From the NCBI GenBank assembly GCA_905233245.1, contig CAJODK010000005.1, positions 1-59,665 on the forward strand: a stretch of DNA of 59,665 nucleotides, read 5' to 3'. The notes beneath the pieces were generated by a model. It did no database searches and had not been told where the DNA came from. It saw only the letters and a program-made list of their open reading frames with translations. Position numbers and translations under genes: made by a program. Of this stretch, positions 17,364-27,000 are shown piece by piece. The stretch's first letter is position 1, and each line of letters starts with the position of its first letter. Source of the DNA: an uncultured Prevotella sp. (GTDB taxonomy: Bacteria > Bacteroidota > Bacteroidia > Bacteroidales > Bacteroidaceae).

Positions 17364-18548
17364 ATGAAAAAGATTGCAATGTTTATCGCAGCTGCTGCTA
17401 TCGCAGTTTCAGCTAGCGCACAGAAGACAGCAGTTACAGCTTCTAAGGCTCTCGACAACATCTACGTTGGTGTTGCAGCTGGTGCTGAGACCAAGGCTTC
17501 TAAGCAGAATCTGGGTGCTTTCGCAGCATTCAACCCAAACCTCACCATCATGGTAGGTAAGAATTTCGACCCAATCTTCGGCGTACGTTTTGAGGGTGTT
17601 ACTCGTTTCAACGTTCACAAGAGCGCAACTGGTGGCAACTGCAAGTGGGGTGCTGACGGCAAGGTTGTTAACGCTATCGACGTTAATGCTCTCGGTACTT
17701 TCAACCTGAGCAACCTCTTCGGTGGTTACAAGGGTGAGCCACGTACTCTTGAGTTTATCGCTCTCTATGGCTTCGGTTGGACTCACAGCTTCAACACTAA
17801 GACTGCTCAGTCTTACCACAACAACGCTATCAACTCTAAGGCAGGTCTTGAGGTTGCTCTCAACCTCGGTTCTAAGAAGCAGTGGCAGATCTTCGTTGAG
17901 CCTTCTATCACATTCCTGATGCAGGGTTACAACGGTTTCGCAGCAGCTGCTCCTGAGTTCCAGTACAACCTGAACCGTGCAAACCTCGACCTGAAGGCTG
18001 GTATCATCTACAAGCTCCCAACTTCTAACGGTACTCACAACTTCGCTATTGAGCAGCTCCGCGACCAGGCTGAGATCGACGCTCTCAACGCTCAGATCAA
18101 CGGTCTCCGTGGTGACCTTGACGCAGCTAACAACGCCAACGCTCAGAAGGACGCTCAGATCGCTCAGCTGAAGAAGGCTCTCGCTGACTGCGAGAACAAG
18201 CCAGTAGTTGAGGCTAAGGCAGCTAACCTCCAGCCATCAGTTATCTTCCGTCAGGGTAAGTCAGTTATCGACAAGGCTCAGGAGGCTAACGTTGAGATGA
18301 TTGCTAAGTACATGAAGAATAACAAGGACGCTAAGGTTAAGATTTCTGGCTACGCTTCACCAGAAGGTTCTAAGGAGCTCAACCAGAAGCTCTCTGAGGA
18401 TCGTGCAGCAGCAGTTAAGAACATGCTCGTTAAGAAGTACAAGATTGCTGAGGATCGTCTCACAACTGAGGGTCTCGGTGCTACAGACAAGCTCTTCGAC
18501 GAGGTAGAGTTCAACCGCGTAGCTCTCTTCAACGACACTACAAAGTAA
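17364..18548 (+). CDS. OmpA-family outer membrane protein (copy 1)
   Basis: A 394-aa envelope protein with signal peptide MKKIAMFIAAAAIAVSASAQ, an N-terminal outer-membrane beta-barrel (residues about 25-230), an alpha-helical coiled-coil linker (AEIDALNAQINGLRGDLDAA, AQKDAQIAQLKKALADCENK) and a C-terminal OmpA peptidoglycan-binding domain (VIFRQGKSVIDKAQEANVEM, KVKISGYASPEGS, LSEDRAAAVKNML). It would tie the outer membrane to the cell wall. Codon choice is very restricted (GCT, AAG, GAC, CTC), which suggests very high expression, as for major Bacteroidota OmpA proteins. A terminator follows directly. A near-duplicate lies at 19622-20812. Confidence 0.93.
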   Translation: MKKIAMFIAAAAIAVSASAQKTAVTASKALDNIYVGVAAGAETKASKQNLGAFAAFNPNLTIMVGKNFDPIFGVRFEGVTRFNVHKSATGGNCKWGADGKVVNAIDVNALGTFNLSNLFGGYKGEPRTLEFIALYGFGWTHSFNTKTAQSYHNNAINSKAGLEVALNLGSKKQWQIFVEPSITFLMQGYNGFAAAAPEFQYNLNRANLDLKAGIIYKLPTSNGTHNFAIEQLRDQAEIDALNAQINGLRGDLDAANNANAQKDAQIAQLKKALADCENKPVVEAKAANLQPSVIFRQGKSVIDKAQEANVEMIAKYMKNNKDAKVKISGYASPEGSKELNQKLSEDRAAAVKNMLVKKYKIAEDRLTTEGLGATDKLFDEVEFNRVALFNDTTK

Positions 18549-18580
18549 TCTATCTCTAATAGAGAATAACTTATAACAAC

Positions 18581-18616
18581 AATCCCTCGGAGATTATTCT
18601 TCGGGGGATTTTTTAA
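18581..18616 (+). terminator. Rho-independent terminator of the first ompA gene
   Basis: AATCCCTCGGAGA and TCTTCGGGGGATT form a 13-bp stem with wobble pairs and a TTAT loop, followed by a run of six T. Confidence 0.85.
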
Positions 18617-18619
18617 TCC

Positions 18620-18645
18620 ACCTTCAACTTTCAACCTTCAACTCT
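18620..18645 (+). repeat. CAACTTT/CTTCAAC heptads directly before a start codon
   Basis: ACCTTCAACTTTCAACCTTC and on runs right up to the ATG of the sugar kinase gene at 18646, so repeat units take the place of the ribosome-binding region. Confidence 0.75.
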
Positions 18646-19545
18646 ATGATTATCGGACTCGGCGAAACCGTCTATGACATAATATTCAGGAACAACCAGC
18701 CACAGAGAGGAGTGCCAGGAGGTTCTGCCTACAATGCTATGATATCCATCGGTCGTAGTGGGGCTGAGGCTATGATGGTCACAGAGGTGGGTGACGACCA
18801 CATTGGCGATATAGTGACTCAGTTCCTCAAGGATAATGGGGTAGATACCAGCTATGTGTACAGACACGAGGGTACTAAGTCGCATATCTCACTTGCTTTC
18901 CTTGACGAGAACAATGATGCGCACTATCAGTTCTATAAGGACCATGCTTCGCTTTGCCTCCCCAATGTGATACCAAGCATCAAACCAGGCGACATAGTGC
19001 TCTTTGGTTCGTACTTCGCTATCAATCCTGCGATACGTGACTATGTACGCAGTTTCCTCACAACGGTAAGGGAGAAGGGCGCAACATTGTATTACGACAT
19101 CAATTTCCGTGCTTCTCACAAGGATGATATACCTTATGTCATGGACAATATAGAGGAGAATATGAAGTTGACAAGTATCCTGCGTGGTTCGTCCGAAGAC
19201 TTCGAGATACTCCTCGGTGCAAAGACGGGTGATGAAGCATACGAACGTATCAGGGACTATTGCGATACGCTAATCTATACCGATGCAGCTAATCCTGTAC
19301 AGGTGTTCACCTCTAAGGGTAAGCAGACTTTTCCCGTACCCGAGATAGAGACTGTCAGTACGATAGGAGCAGGTGATAATTTTAATGCGGGCTTTTGCTA
19401 TGCGCTTTATAACTTGAACGGGAACGTTAATGGGAACAATATTCATAATATCATGCCCCAACTTGTGGCTTCTGGCCTCAGATTTTCGGCAGAAGTGTGC
19501 CAAAGTATGGAAAATTATATAGCAAAAAGTAATTTTTTCTGTTAA
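18646..19545 (+). CDS. PfkB-family sugar kinase
   Basis: A 299-aa cytoplasmic ribokinase/fructokinase-like enzyme that would phosphorylate a sugar with ATP. Family features are the N-terminal GGSAYNAMISIGRSGAEAMM region, VDTSYVYRHEGTKSHISLAF (substrate lid) and the C-terminal ATP-site motif STIGAGDNFNAGF with the catalytic Asp of GAGD. Fructokinase is a likely choice but the substrate cannot be read from the sequence. Close to the C-terminus NLNGNVNGNNIHN is encoded by degenerate 6-bp repeats (AACGGGAACGTTAATGGGAA). It lies between the two ompA genes after a terminator, with its start codon abutting a heptad run and no clear promoter of its own. Confidence 0.88.
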   Translation: MIIGLGETVYDIIFRNNQPQRGVPGGSAYNAMISIGRSGAEAMMVTEVGDDHIGDIVTQFLKDNGVDTSYVYRHEGTKSHISLAFLDENNDAHYQFYKDHASLCLPNVIPSIKPGDIVLFGSYFAINPAIRDYVRSFLTTVREKGATLYYDINFRASHKDDIPYVMDNIEENMKLTSILRGSSEDFEILLGAKTGDEAYERIRDYCDTLIYTDAANPVQVFTSKGKQTFPVPEIETVSTIGAGDNFNAGFCYALYNLNGNVNGNNIHNIMPQLVASGLRFSAEVCQSMENYIAKSNFFC

Positions 19546-19573
19546 AAAATGTGGTTTTATGAAATAAATAATG

Positions 19574-19581
19574 TAACTTTG
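19574..19581 (+). promoter_or_regulatory. -7 box of the second ompA gene
   Basis: TAACTTTG followed by GCACAC, 40 nt before the start codon at 19622. The leader is AT-rich. Confidence 0.6.
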
Positions 19582-19621
19582 CACACAAATACATAAGAAT
19601 AAACGTATTTAAGTAAAGAAA

Positions 19622-20812
19622 ATGAAAAAGATTCTCATGTTCATTGCAGCTGTTGCTATAGCAGTTTCAGCTAGCGCACAGAAGACAACAGTTACAGCTA
19701 ACAAGGCTCTCGACAACATCTACGTTGGTTTTGCAGCTGGTGCTGAGACTAAGGCTTCTAAGCAAAAGCTTGGTTCTTTTGCTTCATTCGGTCCAACTGC
19801 TACTCTTATCGTTGGTAAGAACTTCGACCCTATCTTTGGCCTGCGTGCTGAGGGTGTAGTACGTTTCAACGTTCACGGCTCTAACCCAAGAGAGTGTAAG
19901 TGGGTTCAGACCAGAGTATTAGGTACTAATGCTACAGCTGGTAAGTTTGTTAACGGTCTTGACGTTAACCTGCTCGGTACCTTTAACCTCAGCAATGCTA
20001 TTGCTGGTTACAAGGGTCAGCCACGTACTCTTGAGTTCATCGCTCTCTATGGCTTCGGTTGGTCTCACAAGTTTGGTGGCGGTCACGTTAATGCTATCAA
20101 CTCTAAGGCAGGTCTGGACGTTGCGTTCAACTTCGGTGCTAAGAAGCAGTGGCAGGCATTCGTTGAGCCTTCCATCACTTACATCATGCAGGGCTACAAT
20201 GCTTGGGCAGAGCACTCTCCTTTCCAGTACAACCTGAACCGTGCAAACCTCGACCTGAAGGTTGGTGTTATCTACAAGCTCCCATGCTCTAACGGTACTC
20301 ACAACTTCGCTATTGAGCAGCTCCGCGATCAGGCTGAGATCGACGCTCTCAACGCTCAGATCAATGGTCTCCGTGGTGACCTTGACGCAGCTAACAACGC
20401 TAACGCTCAGAAGGACGCTCAGATTGCTCAGCTGAAGAAGGCTCTTGCTGACTGCGAGAACAAGCCAGCTCCAGAGGCTAAGGCAGCTAACCTCCAGCCA
20501 ACAGTACTGTTCCGCCAGAACGTTTCAACTATTGACAAGGCTCAGGAGGCTAACGTTGAGATGATTGCCAGGTACATGAAGAACAACAAGGACGCTAAGG
20601 TTAAGATTTCTGGCTATGCATCACCAGAAGGTCCTGCAGAGATAAACCAGAAGCTCTCTGAGCTGCGCGCTGAGGCTGTCAAGAATATGCTTGTAAAGAA
20701 GTACAACATCGCTGCTGATCGTCTTGAGACAGAGGGTTGTGGTGCTACTGACAAACTCTTCGACGAGGTAGAGTTCAACCGCGTAGCTATCTTCAATGAC
20801 TCTACAAAGTAA
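19622..20812 (+). CDS. OmpA-family outer membrane protein (copy 2)
   Basis: A 396-aa paralogue of the protein at 17364 with the same order: signal peptide (MKKILMFIAAVAIAVSASAQ), barrel, coiled-coil linker, OmpA domain (VLFRQNVSTIDKAQEANVEM, KVKISGYASPEGP, LSELRAEAVKNML). The signal peptide, the linker and most of the OmpA domain are almost identical to copy 1 at the DNA level, while the barrel loops differ (for example NPRECKWVQTRVLGTNATAG here against SATGGNCKWGADGK). That mosaic suggests duplication followed by gene conversion or selection on exposed loops. Codon use is again highly biased. It has its own promoter and terminator. Confidence 0.93.
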   Translation: MKKILMFIAAVAIAVSASAQKTTVTANKALDNIYVGFAAGAETKASKQKLGSFASFGPTATLIVGKNFDPIFGLRAEGVVRFNVHGSNPRECKWVQTRVLGTNATAGKFVNGLDVNLLGTFNLSNAIAGYKGQPRTLEFIALYGFGWSHKFGGGHVNAINSKAGLDVAFNFGAKKQWQAFVEPSITYIMQGYNAWAEHSPFQYNLNRANLDLKVGVIYKLPCSNGTHNFAIEQLRDQAEIDALNAQINGLRGDLDAANNANAQKDAQIAQLKKALADCENKPAPEAKAANLQPTVLFRQNVSTIDKAQEANVEMIARYMKNNKDAKVKISGYASPEGPAEINQKLSELRAEAVKNMLVKKYNIAADRLETEGCGATDKLFDEVEFNRVAIFNDSTK

Positions 20813-20849
20813 GGAATTCGAAAGAACTTAAATAAAACTAAATATAACT

Positions 20850-20888
20850 AAAAGTGGCATAGCCGTTGCGCTGTGTCACTTTTTTTTC
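20850..20888 (+). terminator. Terminator of the second ompA gene
   Basis: AAAGTGGCATAGC and GCTGTGTCACTT form an imperfect stem followed by nine T. The next promoter box starts at 20890, so terminator and promoter abut. Confidence 0.75.
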
Positions 20889-20889
20889 T

Positions 20890-20897
20890 TAACTTTG
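20890..20897 (+). promoter_or_regulatory. -7 box before the M23 gene, 6 nt from its start codon
   Basis: TAACTTTG ends 6 nt before the ATG at 20904. The TTG inside the box reads in frame with the gene but is promoter sequence, not a start codon. The mRNA would have almost no leader. Confidence 0.6.
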
Positions 20898-20903
20898 CAC
20901 GGA

Positions 20904-22067
20904 ATGTTTTTCTGTTTTTCTAGAAATATTATCGTGCGCACACTGGTGTTGGTGTTAGGATTAGCGGTAACGTTAACGTTTCCGTTAGCGTTATATGCCG
21001 CCCCTAAGTTCTCACCTCTTGAGCAGCAACAGATAAGTATCGAAACGCCAGGACTGTTTAGTAAGGCCAATGCCTTTCAGATAGACTTCACTAATATGGG
21101 TGAGGACGAATACTCCTTCCCTCTACCGGTGGGCAAGACGGTTGCGCATTTGAATGGTAGCATCGAGATAGAGACCAAGAGTGGTGATGCCGTCAAGAGT
21201 ATGTTCAGCGGTACGGTACGTCTGTCACGCAAGAGTAGCTCCTACGGCAATGTCATTGTGGTACGTCACAACAATGGCCTCGAGACCGTATATGCCCTTA
21301 ATGCACAGAACCTGGTGCAGAGCGGTGACTATGTCAAGGCAGGTCAGACTATCGCCATAGTAGGCGGTAAAGGGGAACGCACGTATCTGCTCTTTCAGAT
21401 TATGGTGGACGGCAACCGCATCAATCCAAGTACGCTTATAGAAACAAAGAGTCACGCTATACGTAAGCAGATAGTGACATTCACAAAAGAAGCGGGCATA
21501 GTGACACTGAAGACCAAACTCACTGAGGCACAGGTGCGTGAGAGGGCAGAGAAGGCACAGACCATGAGTCTTGATACCAACGATCCCTTTAAGGGAAACA
21601 ATGTATATCGTATTAACCTTGACTTGATAACATCGTGGCACTACCCACTCGACAATGCAAAGGTAATAAGTGGATACGGAGGCAGACGTAGAGGGCACAG
21701 TGGCGTTGACATCAAAAATGGTCCAGGTACCAAAGTCTATGCAGCCTTCGATGGAAAGGTGGTGCAGTCAGGCGTATTCTCAGGTTATGGTAATTGTATC
21801 ACTATACGTCATACTTTTGGTCTGGAGACACGTTATAGCCACAATTCCAAGAACTTAGTAAAGGTAGGAGACATGGTGAAGGCTGGGCAGGTGATAGCCA
21901 TCGTGGGTCGCACAGGGCGTGCCACGACGGAACATGTGCACTTTGAAACGCGTATAGCTGGCCGCGCCTTCAATCCAAACTTTGTCTTTGATACAGATAA
22001 AAACAAACTTCACACTGGTACCCTTCAGTTTAAGAAAAATGGAGGGGTGGTGCGCATTAAGGATTAA
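20904..22067 (+). CDS. Secreted M23-family metallopeptidase with a degenerate second copy
   Basis: A 387-aa secreted protein; signal peptide hydrophobic core LVLVLGLAVTLTFPLALYAA is encoded by degenerate 6-bp GTTAAC-like repeats. The C-terminal M23 (LytM/peptidoglycan endopeptidase) domain, about residues 245-365, keeps the zinc ligands: HSGVD and TTEHVHFETR. The N-terminal domain (NVIVVRHNNGLETVYALNAQ, VKAGQTIAIVGGKGERTY, LLFQIMV) is the same fold without the His motifs, so only one domain should be active. It probably cuts or remodels cell-wall peptide cross-links, or binds them to activate another hydrolase. It heads a three-gene operon of envelope proteins, with the next gene 12 nt away. 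Confidence 0.88.
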   Translation: MFFCFSRNIIVRTLVLVLGLAVTLTFPLALYAAPKFSPLEQQQISIETPGLFSKANAFQIDFTNMGEDEYSFPLPVGKTVAHLNGSIEIETKSGDAVKSMFSGTVRLSRKSSSYGNVIVVRHNNGLETVYALNAQNLVQSGDYVKAGQTIAIVGGKGERTYLLFQIMVDGNRINPSTLIETKSHAIRKQIVTFTKEAGIVTLKTKLTEAQVRERAEKAQTMSLDTNDPFKGNNVYRINLDLITSWHYPLDNAKVISGYGGRRRGHSGVDIKNGPGTKVYAAFDGKVVQSGVFSGYGNCITIRHTFGLETRYSHNSKNLVKVGDMVKAGQVIAIVGRTGRATTEHVHFETRIAGRAFNPNFVFDTDKNKLHTGTLQFKKNGGVVRIKD

Positions 22068-22079
22068 GAGAATAATGTT

Positions 22080-22892
22080 ATGAGAAGAGTATTTTCATTG
22101 CTATTAGCATCGGCGTTAACATTAGGACTGCTGGCATCCTGCAATACGACAGGTGGTGGTGCTATGACGGGAGCTATGTTTGGCGGAGTCATTGGTTCCA
22201 GCATAGGTGGCATCAGTGGTGGTTGGCGTGGTAGCGACATTGGCACTCTCGTAGGTATGGCCGTTGGTGCAGGTACTGGAGCCGCTATCGGTTCGGCTGC
22301 AGAGGCTAAGGAGCGTGAGAGCATACGCGAGCACTATCGCAGTCTTGGTATTGATAGCGATAATCCTAATACTGTTGCTGATGACGATGATGACGTATAT
22401 GGAGTGAGCAAGAGCAAGGATAAGTCCGGTTACTCCGCTACCCCTAAGTACGATGACCGCATAGACTTTGACGGAAATGGCTCTGTTGCCCCTGGTGGTG
22501 ATGTCCCTCCAGCAGTAGTGGAGATATCCGAGACTGGTGCTGTGGTCTCTACCCCTGTCACGATAGAGAATGCTCGCTTTATTAATGGCGACAACACCAT
22601 GCATATCTCTAAGGGTGAACTGGTGAAGATATCTTTCGAAGTGCGCAATGTGTCAGGAGAGAGTGTTTATGGTCTTGTGCCCACAGTAAAAGAAACAACA
22701 GGCAATAAGCACCTTCTTATCTCGCCTGCTACGATGATAGAGAATCTCGGCTCTCACAAGGCTATACGCTATACTGCATATATTAGTGCTGAGCGTTCGC
22801 TGAAGAAGGGCACGGCCCATTTCCAGATTGTTATCATGTCAGCTGACAAGCAACTTAGCAATGTGGTGGAGTTTGACGTAGAACTGAATTAA
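22080..22892 (+). CDS. Glycine-zipper lipoprotein
   Basis: A 270-aa lipoprotein (LGLLASC, Cys21). Residues about 27-75 form a glycine-zipper hydrophobic segment (GAMTGAMFGGVIGSSIGG, GTLVGMAVGAGTGAAIGSA) that could insert in or lie on a membrane. A charged, Asp-rich linker follows (NTVADDDDDVYGVSKSKDKS), then a beta-rich C-terminal domain (TIENARFINGDNTMHISKGE, VKISFEVRNVSGESVYGL) that resembles immunoglobulin-like outer-membrane lipoprotein domains. The function is unknown; position between an M23 protein and a coiled-coil lipoprotein points to envelope upkeep. Confidence 0.75.
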   Translation: MRRVFSLLLASALTLGLLASCNTTGGGAMTGAMFGGVIGSSIGGISGGWRGSDIGTLVGMAVGAGTGAAIGSAAEAKERESIREHYRSLGIDSDNPNTVADDDDDVYGVSKSKDKSGYSATPKYDDRIDFDGNGSVAPGGDVPPAVVEISETGAVVSTPVTIENARFINGDNTMHISKGELVKISFEVRNVSGESVYGLVPTVKETTGNKHLLISPATMIENLGSHKAIRYTAYISAERSLKKGTAHFQIVIMSADKQLSNVVEFDVELN

Positions 22893-22903
22893 GTGTAAAG
22901 CAT

Positions 22904-23773
22904 ATGAAACATTTCCATTTTTCATTATTCAATGTCCCATCGTTAGCGGTGGCATTAACGTTGTCTTTATTCTCCTGTGGTGAAAAACAGAAGAACCTAG
23001 ATCAGGAGGATGCACGTATCGACTCCCTGCAGAAGGTTATCGAGCAAAAGGACAATGAGATGAACGATGTCATGGCAACATTCAATGAGATACAGGAGGG
23101 ATTCCGTCTCATTGAGCAGGCAGAGAAGAATGTCACCCTTCTCAAGACTGGCGAGCAGGTAAATAAGTCTGACCAGATACGCATGTCCATACGCAATATC
23201 CAGCAGACCATGCAGCACAATCGTGACCTCATAGCTCGCCTGCAGCAACAGGTACGTGAAGGTAGCATGCGCTCCGAACAGATGCGTAAAGCCATAGAAA
23301 ATCTTGTTACGCAACTCAACGATAAGAATAAGGAACTGCTGCAACTTCGTGCTGAATTGGAACAGAAGGATATCCATATTGCTGAACTCGACAAGACCGT
23401 CGAGGAACTCAATGTGGCTGTCAGCGACCTGGAGGCAGATACTCACCAAAAGGAGGAAACTATCAATACCCAGGATAAGGAACTCAATGCTGCCTACTAC
23501 GTTTTCGGTACTAAGAAGGAGTTGCAGAATCAGAATATCTACCAAAAGGGTAGGGTGCTTCGCTCCACATTCAATAAGAGCTATTTTACCAAGATAGACA
23601 TCAGAGACGTCAAGGAGATAAAACTTTATTCCAAGAGTGCTGAGATACTCACCACTCATCCCACAGGTTCCTACACTCTCCAACCTGATGCCCAGAAGCA
23701 GTACGTGCTGCGCATCACTAATGCTCAGCAGTTCTGGAGCACCAGCAAGTACCTAGTTGTTCTGGTGAAGTAA
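22904..23773 (+). CDS. Coiled-coil lipoprotein of unknown function
   Basis: A 289-aa lipoprotein (LTLSLFSC, Cys25). Residues about 30-205 are a long coiled coil in heptads (RIDSLQKVIEQKDNEMNDVM, LIARLQQQVREGSMRSEQMR, KNKELLQLRAELEQKDIHIA). The last 85 residues form a small beta-rich domain (YYVFGTKKELQNQNIYQKGR, AQQFWSTSKYLVVLVK). This resembles lipoproteins often called 'hypothetical, coiled-coil' in Bacteroidales; no enzyme motif is present. It is the third gene of the envelope operon (12-nt spacing) and ends before a strong hairpin. Confidence 0.75.
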   Translation: MKHFHFSLFNVPSLAVALTLSLFSCGEKQKNLDQEDARIDSLQKVIEQKDNEMNDVMATFNEIQEGFRLIEQAEKNVTLLKTGEQVNKSDQIRMSIRNIQQTMQHNRDLIARLQQQVREGSMRSEQMRKAIENLVTQLNDKNKELLQLRAELEQKDIHIAELDKTVEELNVAVSDLEADTHQKEETINTQDKELNAAYYVFGTKKELQNQNIYQKGRVLRSTFNKSYFTKIDIRDVKEIKLYSKSAEILTTHPTGSYTLQPDAQKQYVLRITNAQQFWSTSKYLVVLVK

Positions 23774-23801
23774 CAGCGTTCTAAAGCATAGCTATAAAAG
23801 A

Positions 23802-23863
23802 TTTTGGCTACAAGCAAAACACTTTTGCTTGTAGCCAAAATACTTTACGGTTGTAGCCAAAAT
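23802..23863. repeat. 18-bp perfect hairpin plus 22-bp tandem repeat
   Basis: TTTTGGCTACAAGCAAAA at 23802-23819 pairs perfectly with 23823-23840 across a 3-nt loop. The right arm word TTGTAGCCAAAAT recurs 22 bp later (23829 and 23851). It lies in the gap between a plus-strand gene and the minus-strand tRNA-Pro, so it may end transcription on both sides, but its tandem build resembles the arrays near 30167 and 53111. Confidence 0.75.
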
Positions 23864-23879
23864 GCTTGATGTTGGCAGG

Positions 23880-23952
23880 TCGGGATGACCAGACTCGAAC
23901 TGGCGACTCCTACGTCCCGAACGTAGTGCGCTACCAACTGCGCTACATCCCG
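23880..23952 (-). tRNA. tRNA-Pro (CGG)
   Basis: On the minus strand the cloverleaf is complete: acceptor CGGGATG/CATCCCG, D-arm GCGC...GCGC, anticodon stem CTACG/CGTAG with loop TTCGGGA (anticodon CGG), T-arm GCCAG-TTCGAGT-CTGGT, discriminator A. The 73-nt gene encodes no CCA end. Confidence 0.95.
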
Positions 23953-23960
23953 AAAATGCC

Positions 23961-23991
23961 TTAATCTCCCTCCACATCGGAGGGAGATTAA
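23961..23991. repeat. GC-rich palindromic element, non-coding copy, between tRNA-Pro and secDF
   Basis: TTAATCTCCCTCC and GGAGGGAGATTAA form a perfect 13-bp stem with loop ACATC, followed by AGGGAG. It belongs to the same family as the in-frame copies and sits just after the secDF stop codon, where it may also end or process the transcript ahead of the tRNA. Confidence 0.8.
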
Positions 23992-24002
23992 GGGAGTTGG
24001 TA

Positions 24003-27000
24003 TTATTCTGCTAAGCGGTTCTCAATCTTACGACCGAGGGTGAGATAAGCCACTGGTGCAGCAATGAAGATTGAAGACAGTGTACCAAATATTACACCCA
24101 GAATCATAGCGAAAGAGAATGAGCGGATAGAGTCTCCACCGAGGAAGAAGATACACAGCAGAACGAGGAGCGTAGAGAGTGATGTATTCACTGTACGTGC
24201 CAGGGTCTGGTTGATAGAGCGGTTGAACACGCTCTGTGTGTCCCATTTGGTGTGTATCTTGAGGTTCTCACGGATACGGTCGAAGACTACCACCTTATCG
24301 TTGATAGAGTAACCTATCACGGTAAGTACGGCGCCGATGAATGTCTGGTCAATCTCAAGTGAGAATGGCATCCAACCCCAACAGAGTGAGTATATACCGA
24401 GCACTACGAGGGTATCAACGGCCAGAGCGACGGTAGAGCCTACAGAGAAGGCCACGTTACGGAATCGTACCATTATATATATAAAGATGGCTACGAGTGC
24501 GAAGAGTACGCTGATGATAGCACCATAGGTGATATCCTTAGCCACAGAAGGACCTACCTTCTGAGAAGAGATGATAGAGCCACCCTCGCGAACGTCTGGG
24601 TTCTTGAATGCCTCAACGTTAGCCTGACTCACTACGCCCTCCTTCTTCAGAGCGTTGTATAGGATTGTCTCTGCCTCATCGTCAACTGTTGGGTCGTTAG
24701 ATTCTATCTTGTAGTTGGTAGAGATACGAACGGTCTTATTGTCTGTACCCAGAGCAATGACGCTGGTGTTATAGCCCTCAAATGCTTGAGCTACTGCGCC
24801 ACGTACCTCTTCTGGTTCTGTTGCCTTGTCAAGAGTAACTACGTAGTTGCGACCACCAGTAAAGTCGATGGACTGGCTGAGACCACGTACTACGAAGCTG
24901 GCAATGAAGACTACGATAGCCACTGCAACGATGGAGAATGTCTTCTTATACATAGACATGAACTTGATGTCCAAGCCCTGAAGAAGATTCTTAGAGAAAC
25001 GTGTGGTGAAGTTCTGGTTCATCCACTTGTCCTTAGCCAAACGATTCTCATAGACGAGGCGGGTGAGGAATACTGCTGTGAAGAATGAGCAGATGATACC
25101 GATAATCCATGTGGTGGCAAAACCACGAATAGGACCAGTACCAAATACGTAAAGTATTACACCAGTTATGATAGAAGTGAGGTTAGAGTCGAAGATAGCA
25201 GAGAAAGCATTGCTGTAGCCAGCTGCCAGTGCTTGCTTCAGGCCAAGACCACCCTTCAGTTCTTCCTTGATACGTTCGTAGATAAGCACGTTAGCGTCAA
25301 CCGCAGTACCGAGTGAAAGAACCATACCAGCGATACCTGACATAGTCAGTGCAGCCTGGAATGAGGTCAGAATACCCAGTGTGAAGAAGAGGTTGATAAT
25401 CAGTGCACAGTTGGCCATCATGCCAGGAATGAAGTCATACATGCAAATCATGTAGATCATCAGCAGAACGAAGGCGATGATGAAGGATATGATACCCTGC
25501 TGTATAGACTGGGCGCCGAGTGTAGGACCTACGACCTCTTCCTGTACTATACGTGCAGGTGCAGGCATACGACCAGACTTCAGAGTATTAGCCAAGTCCT
25601 TGGTGTCTTCGATGGTGAAGTTACCCGTGATTTGTGAATTACCACCAGAGATTTCTCCATTTACGCGTGGTGCAGAATATACAACACCATCAAGAACGAT
25701 AGCTATTGCCTTACCTACGTTCTGCTTGGTGAGCTGAGCCCACAGACGAGCACCTTCGTTATTCATTGACATGCTCACACATGGGTGACCGAAGTTGTCG
25801 AACTCATCACGAGCGTCGGTGATAACGTCGCCCTCAAGAGGTGCACGACCAGATGTTGAAGTCACCTTCAAGGCATGAAGCTCAAAGATGTTCTTTGTAC
25901 CATCGAGAGGCTTAGCACTCCATAGTAGTTTCACATCAGAGGGAATGACCTTCTGCGCTTCGCTGCCATAGATGACCTTGTTGACTTCTGCGGTGTCACG
26001 CTCGTGAGCATAACCTACAGTAGAGAGGCTCTGACCACGAACAGGCTCAAAGATGGCGAAGAGAGGATGCTGTTTCTTTGCTTCAGCTATTTCCGTGTCG
26101 CTAGCCTTCTTGTCAGCAGTCTTATCAGCAGCAGCAACATCGTTGTCTGTCTTCTTTAGTTCGAACTTAGAGGAAGCTTCCTTCTTTACGGTATCAGTAG
26201 CAGCCTTAGCAACTTCTGCCTGTGCAGACTCAGCTTTTACGCTGTCAGCCTCCTCTGTCTTGCCAGAAGCAATATTGGCAAGACGAGTGTCAAGTTGCTG
26301 GAAGTATGGCAGAATCTCTGATGCATTGTATGTCTCCCAGAATTCGAGGTTAGCAGACCCCTGAAGGAGTTTACGCACGCGTTCTGGTTCCTTAACGCCA
26401 GGCATCTCAACCATGAGACGACCTTCCTGCCCCTCAAGTTTCTGAATGTTTGGCTGTACAACGCCAAACTTATCAATACGGTTACGAACTACGTTGTAAG
26501 AGTTGTCGATAGCGCTCTGTACCTCTGCACGGAGAGCAGCCTCTACCTCTGAGTCGGTTGACTTTGTTGAAACCTTACCCTTAAGTTGCTGAGTAGCGAA
26601 GACCTCTGCCAGGCGATGACCAGGGGCATTCTTGTGATAAGCATTGATGAAGAGAGAGATGAAATCCTTCTGTGAGGTTTCCTCTTCTTTCTTAGCTTCA
26701 GCGAGGGACTTGCGGTAAGCCTCGTCGGTCTTGTGGTCTGCTAGAACGTCAACTACGTCAGGAACGCTAATCTCGAGGATTACGTTCATGCCACCCTTCA
26801 GGTCCAGACCTAGACCAATCTGTGTCTCCAGACACTGCTGGTAAGAATAAACGCCAAGGTACTTCACGCTGTCCTTATAGTTCTGCTGCTCCACAGGGTC
26901 AGCAATCTTGGCAGCCTGCGAGTCATAGTAACTCGTAGCAGCAGAGAACGAAAGGTAGAAGATACTTGCAAGCGTCAGCAAGATGGCGGTTACAATTACG

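Noticed and set aside
17409..18038. Long antisense open frames over the ompA genes (also 19919-20302)
   Set aside because: They result from strongly biased codon use (GCT, AAG, GAC) that leaves the other strand free of stops.
20895..20903. TTG start for the M23 gene, and the same at 44186 for the HMA gene
   Set aside because: In both cases the TTG is part of the -7 box TAACTTTG, and the next ATG gives a proper signal peptide.
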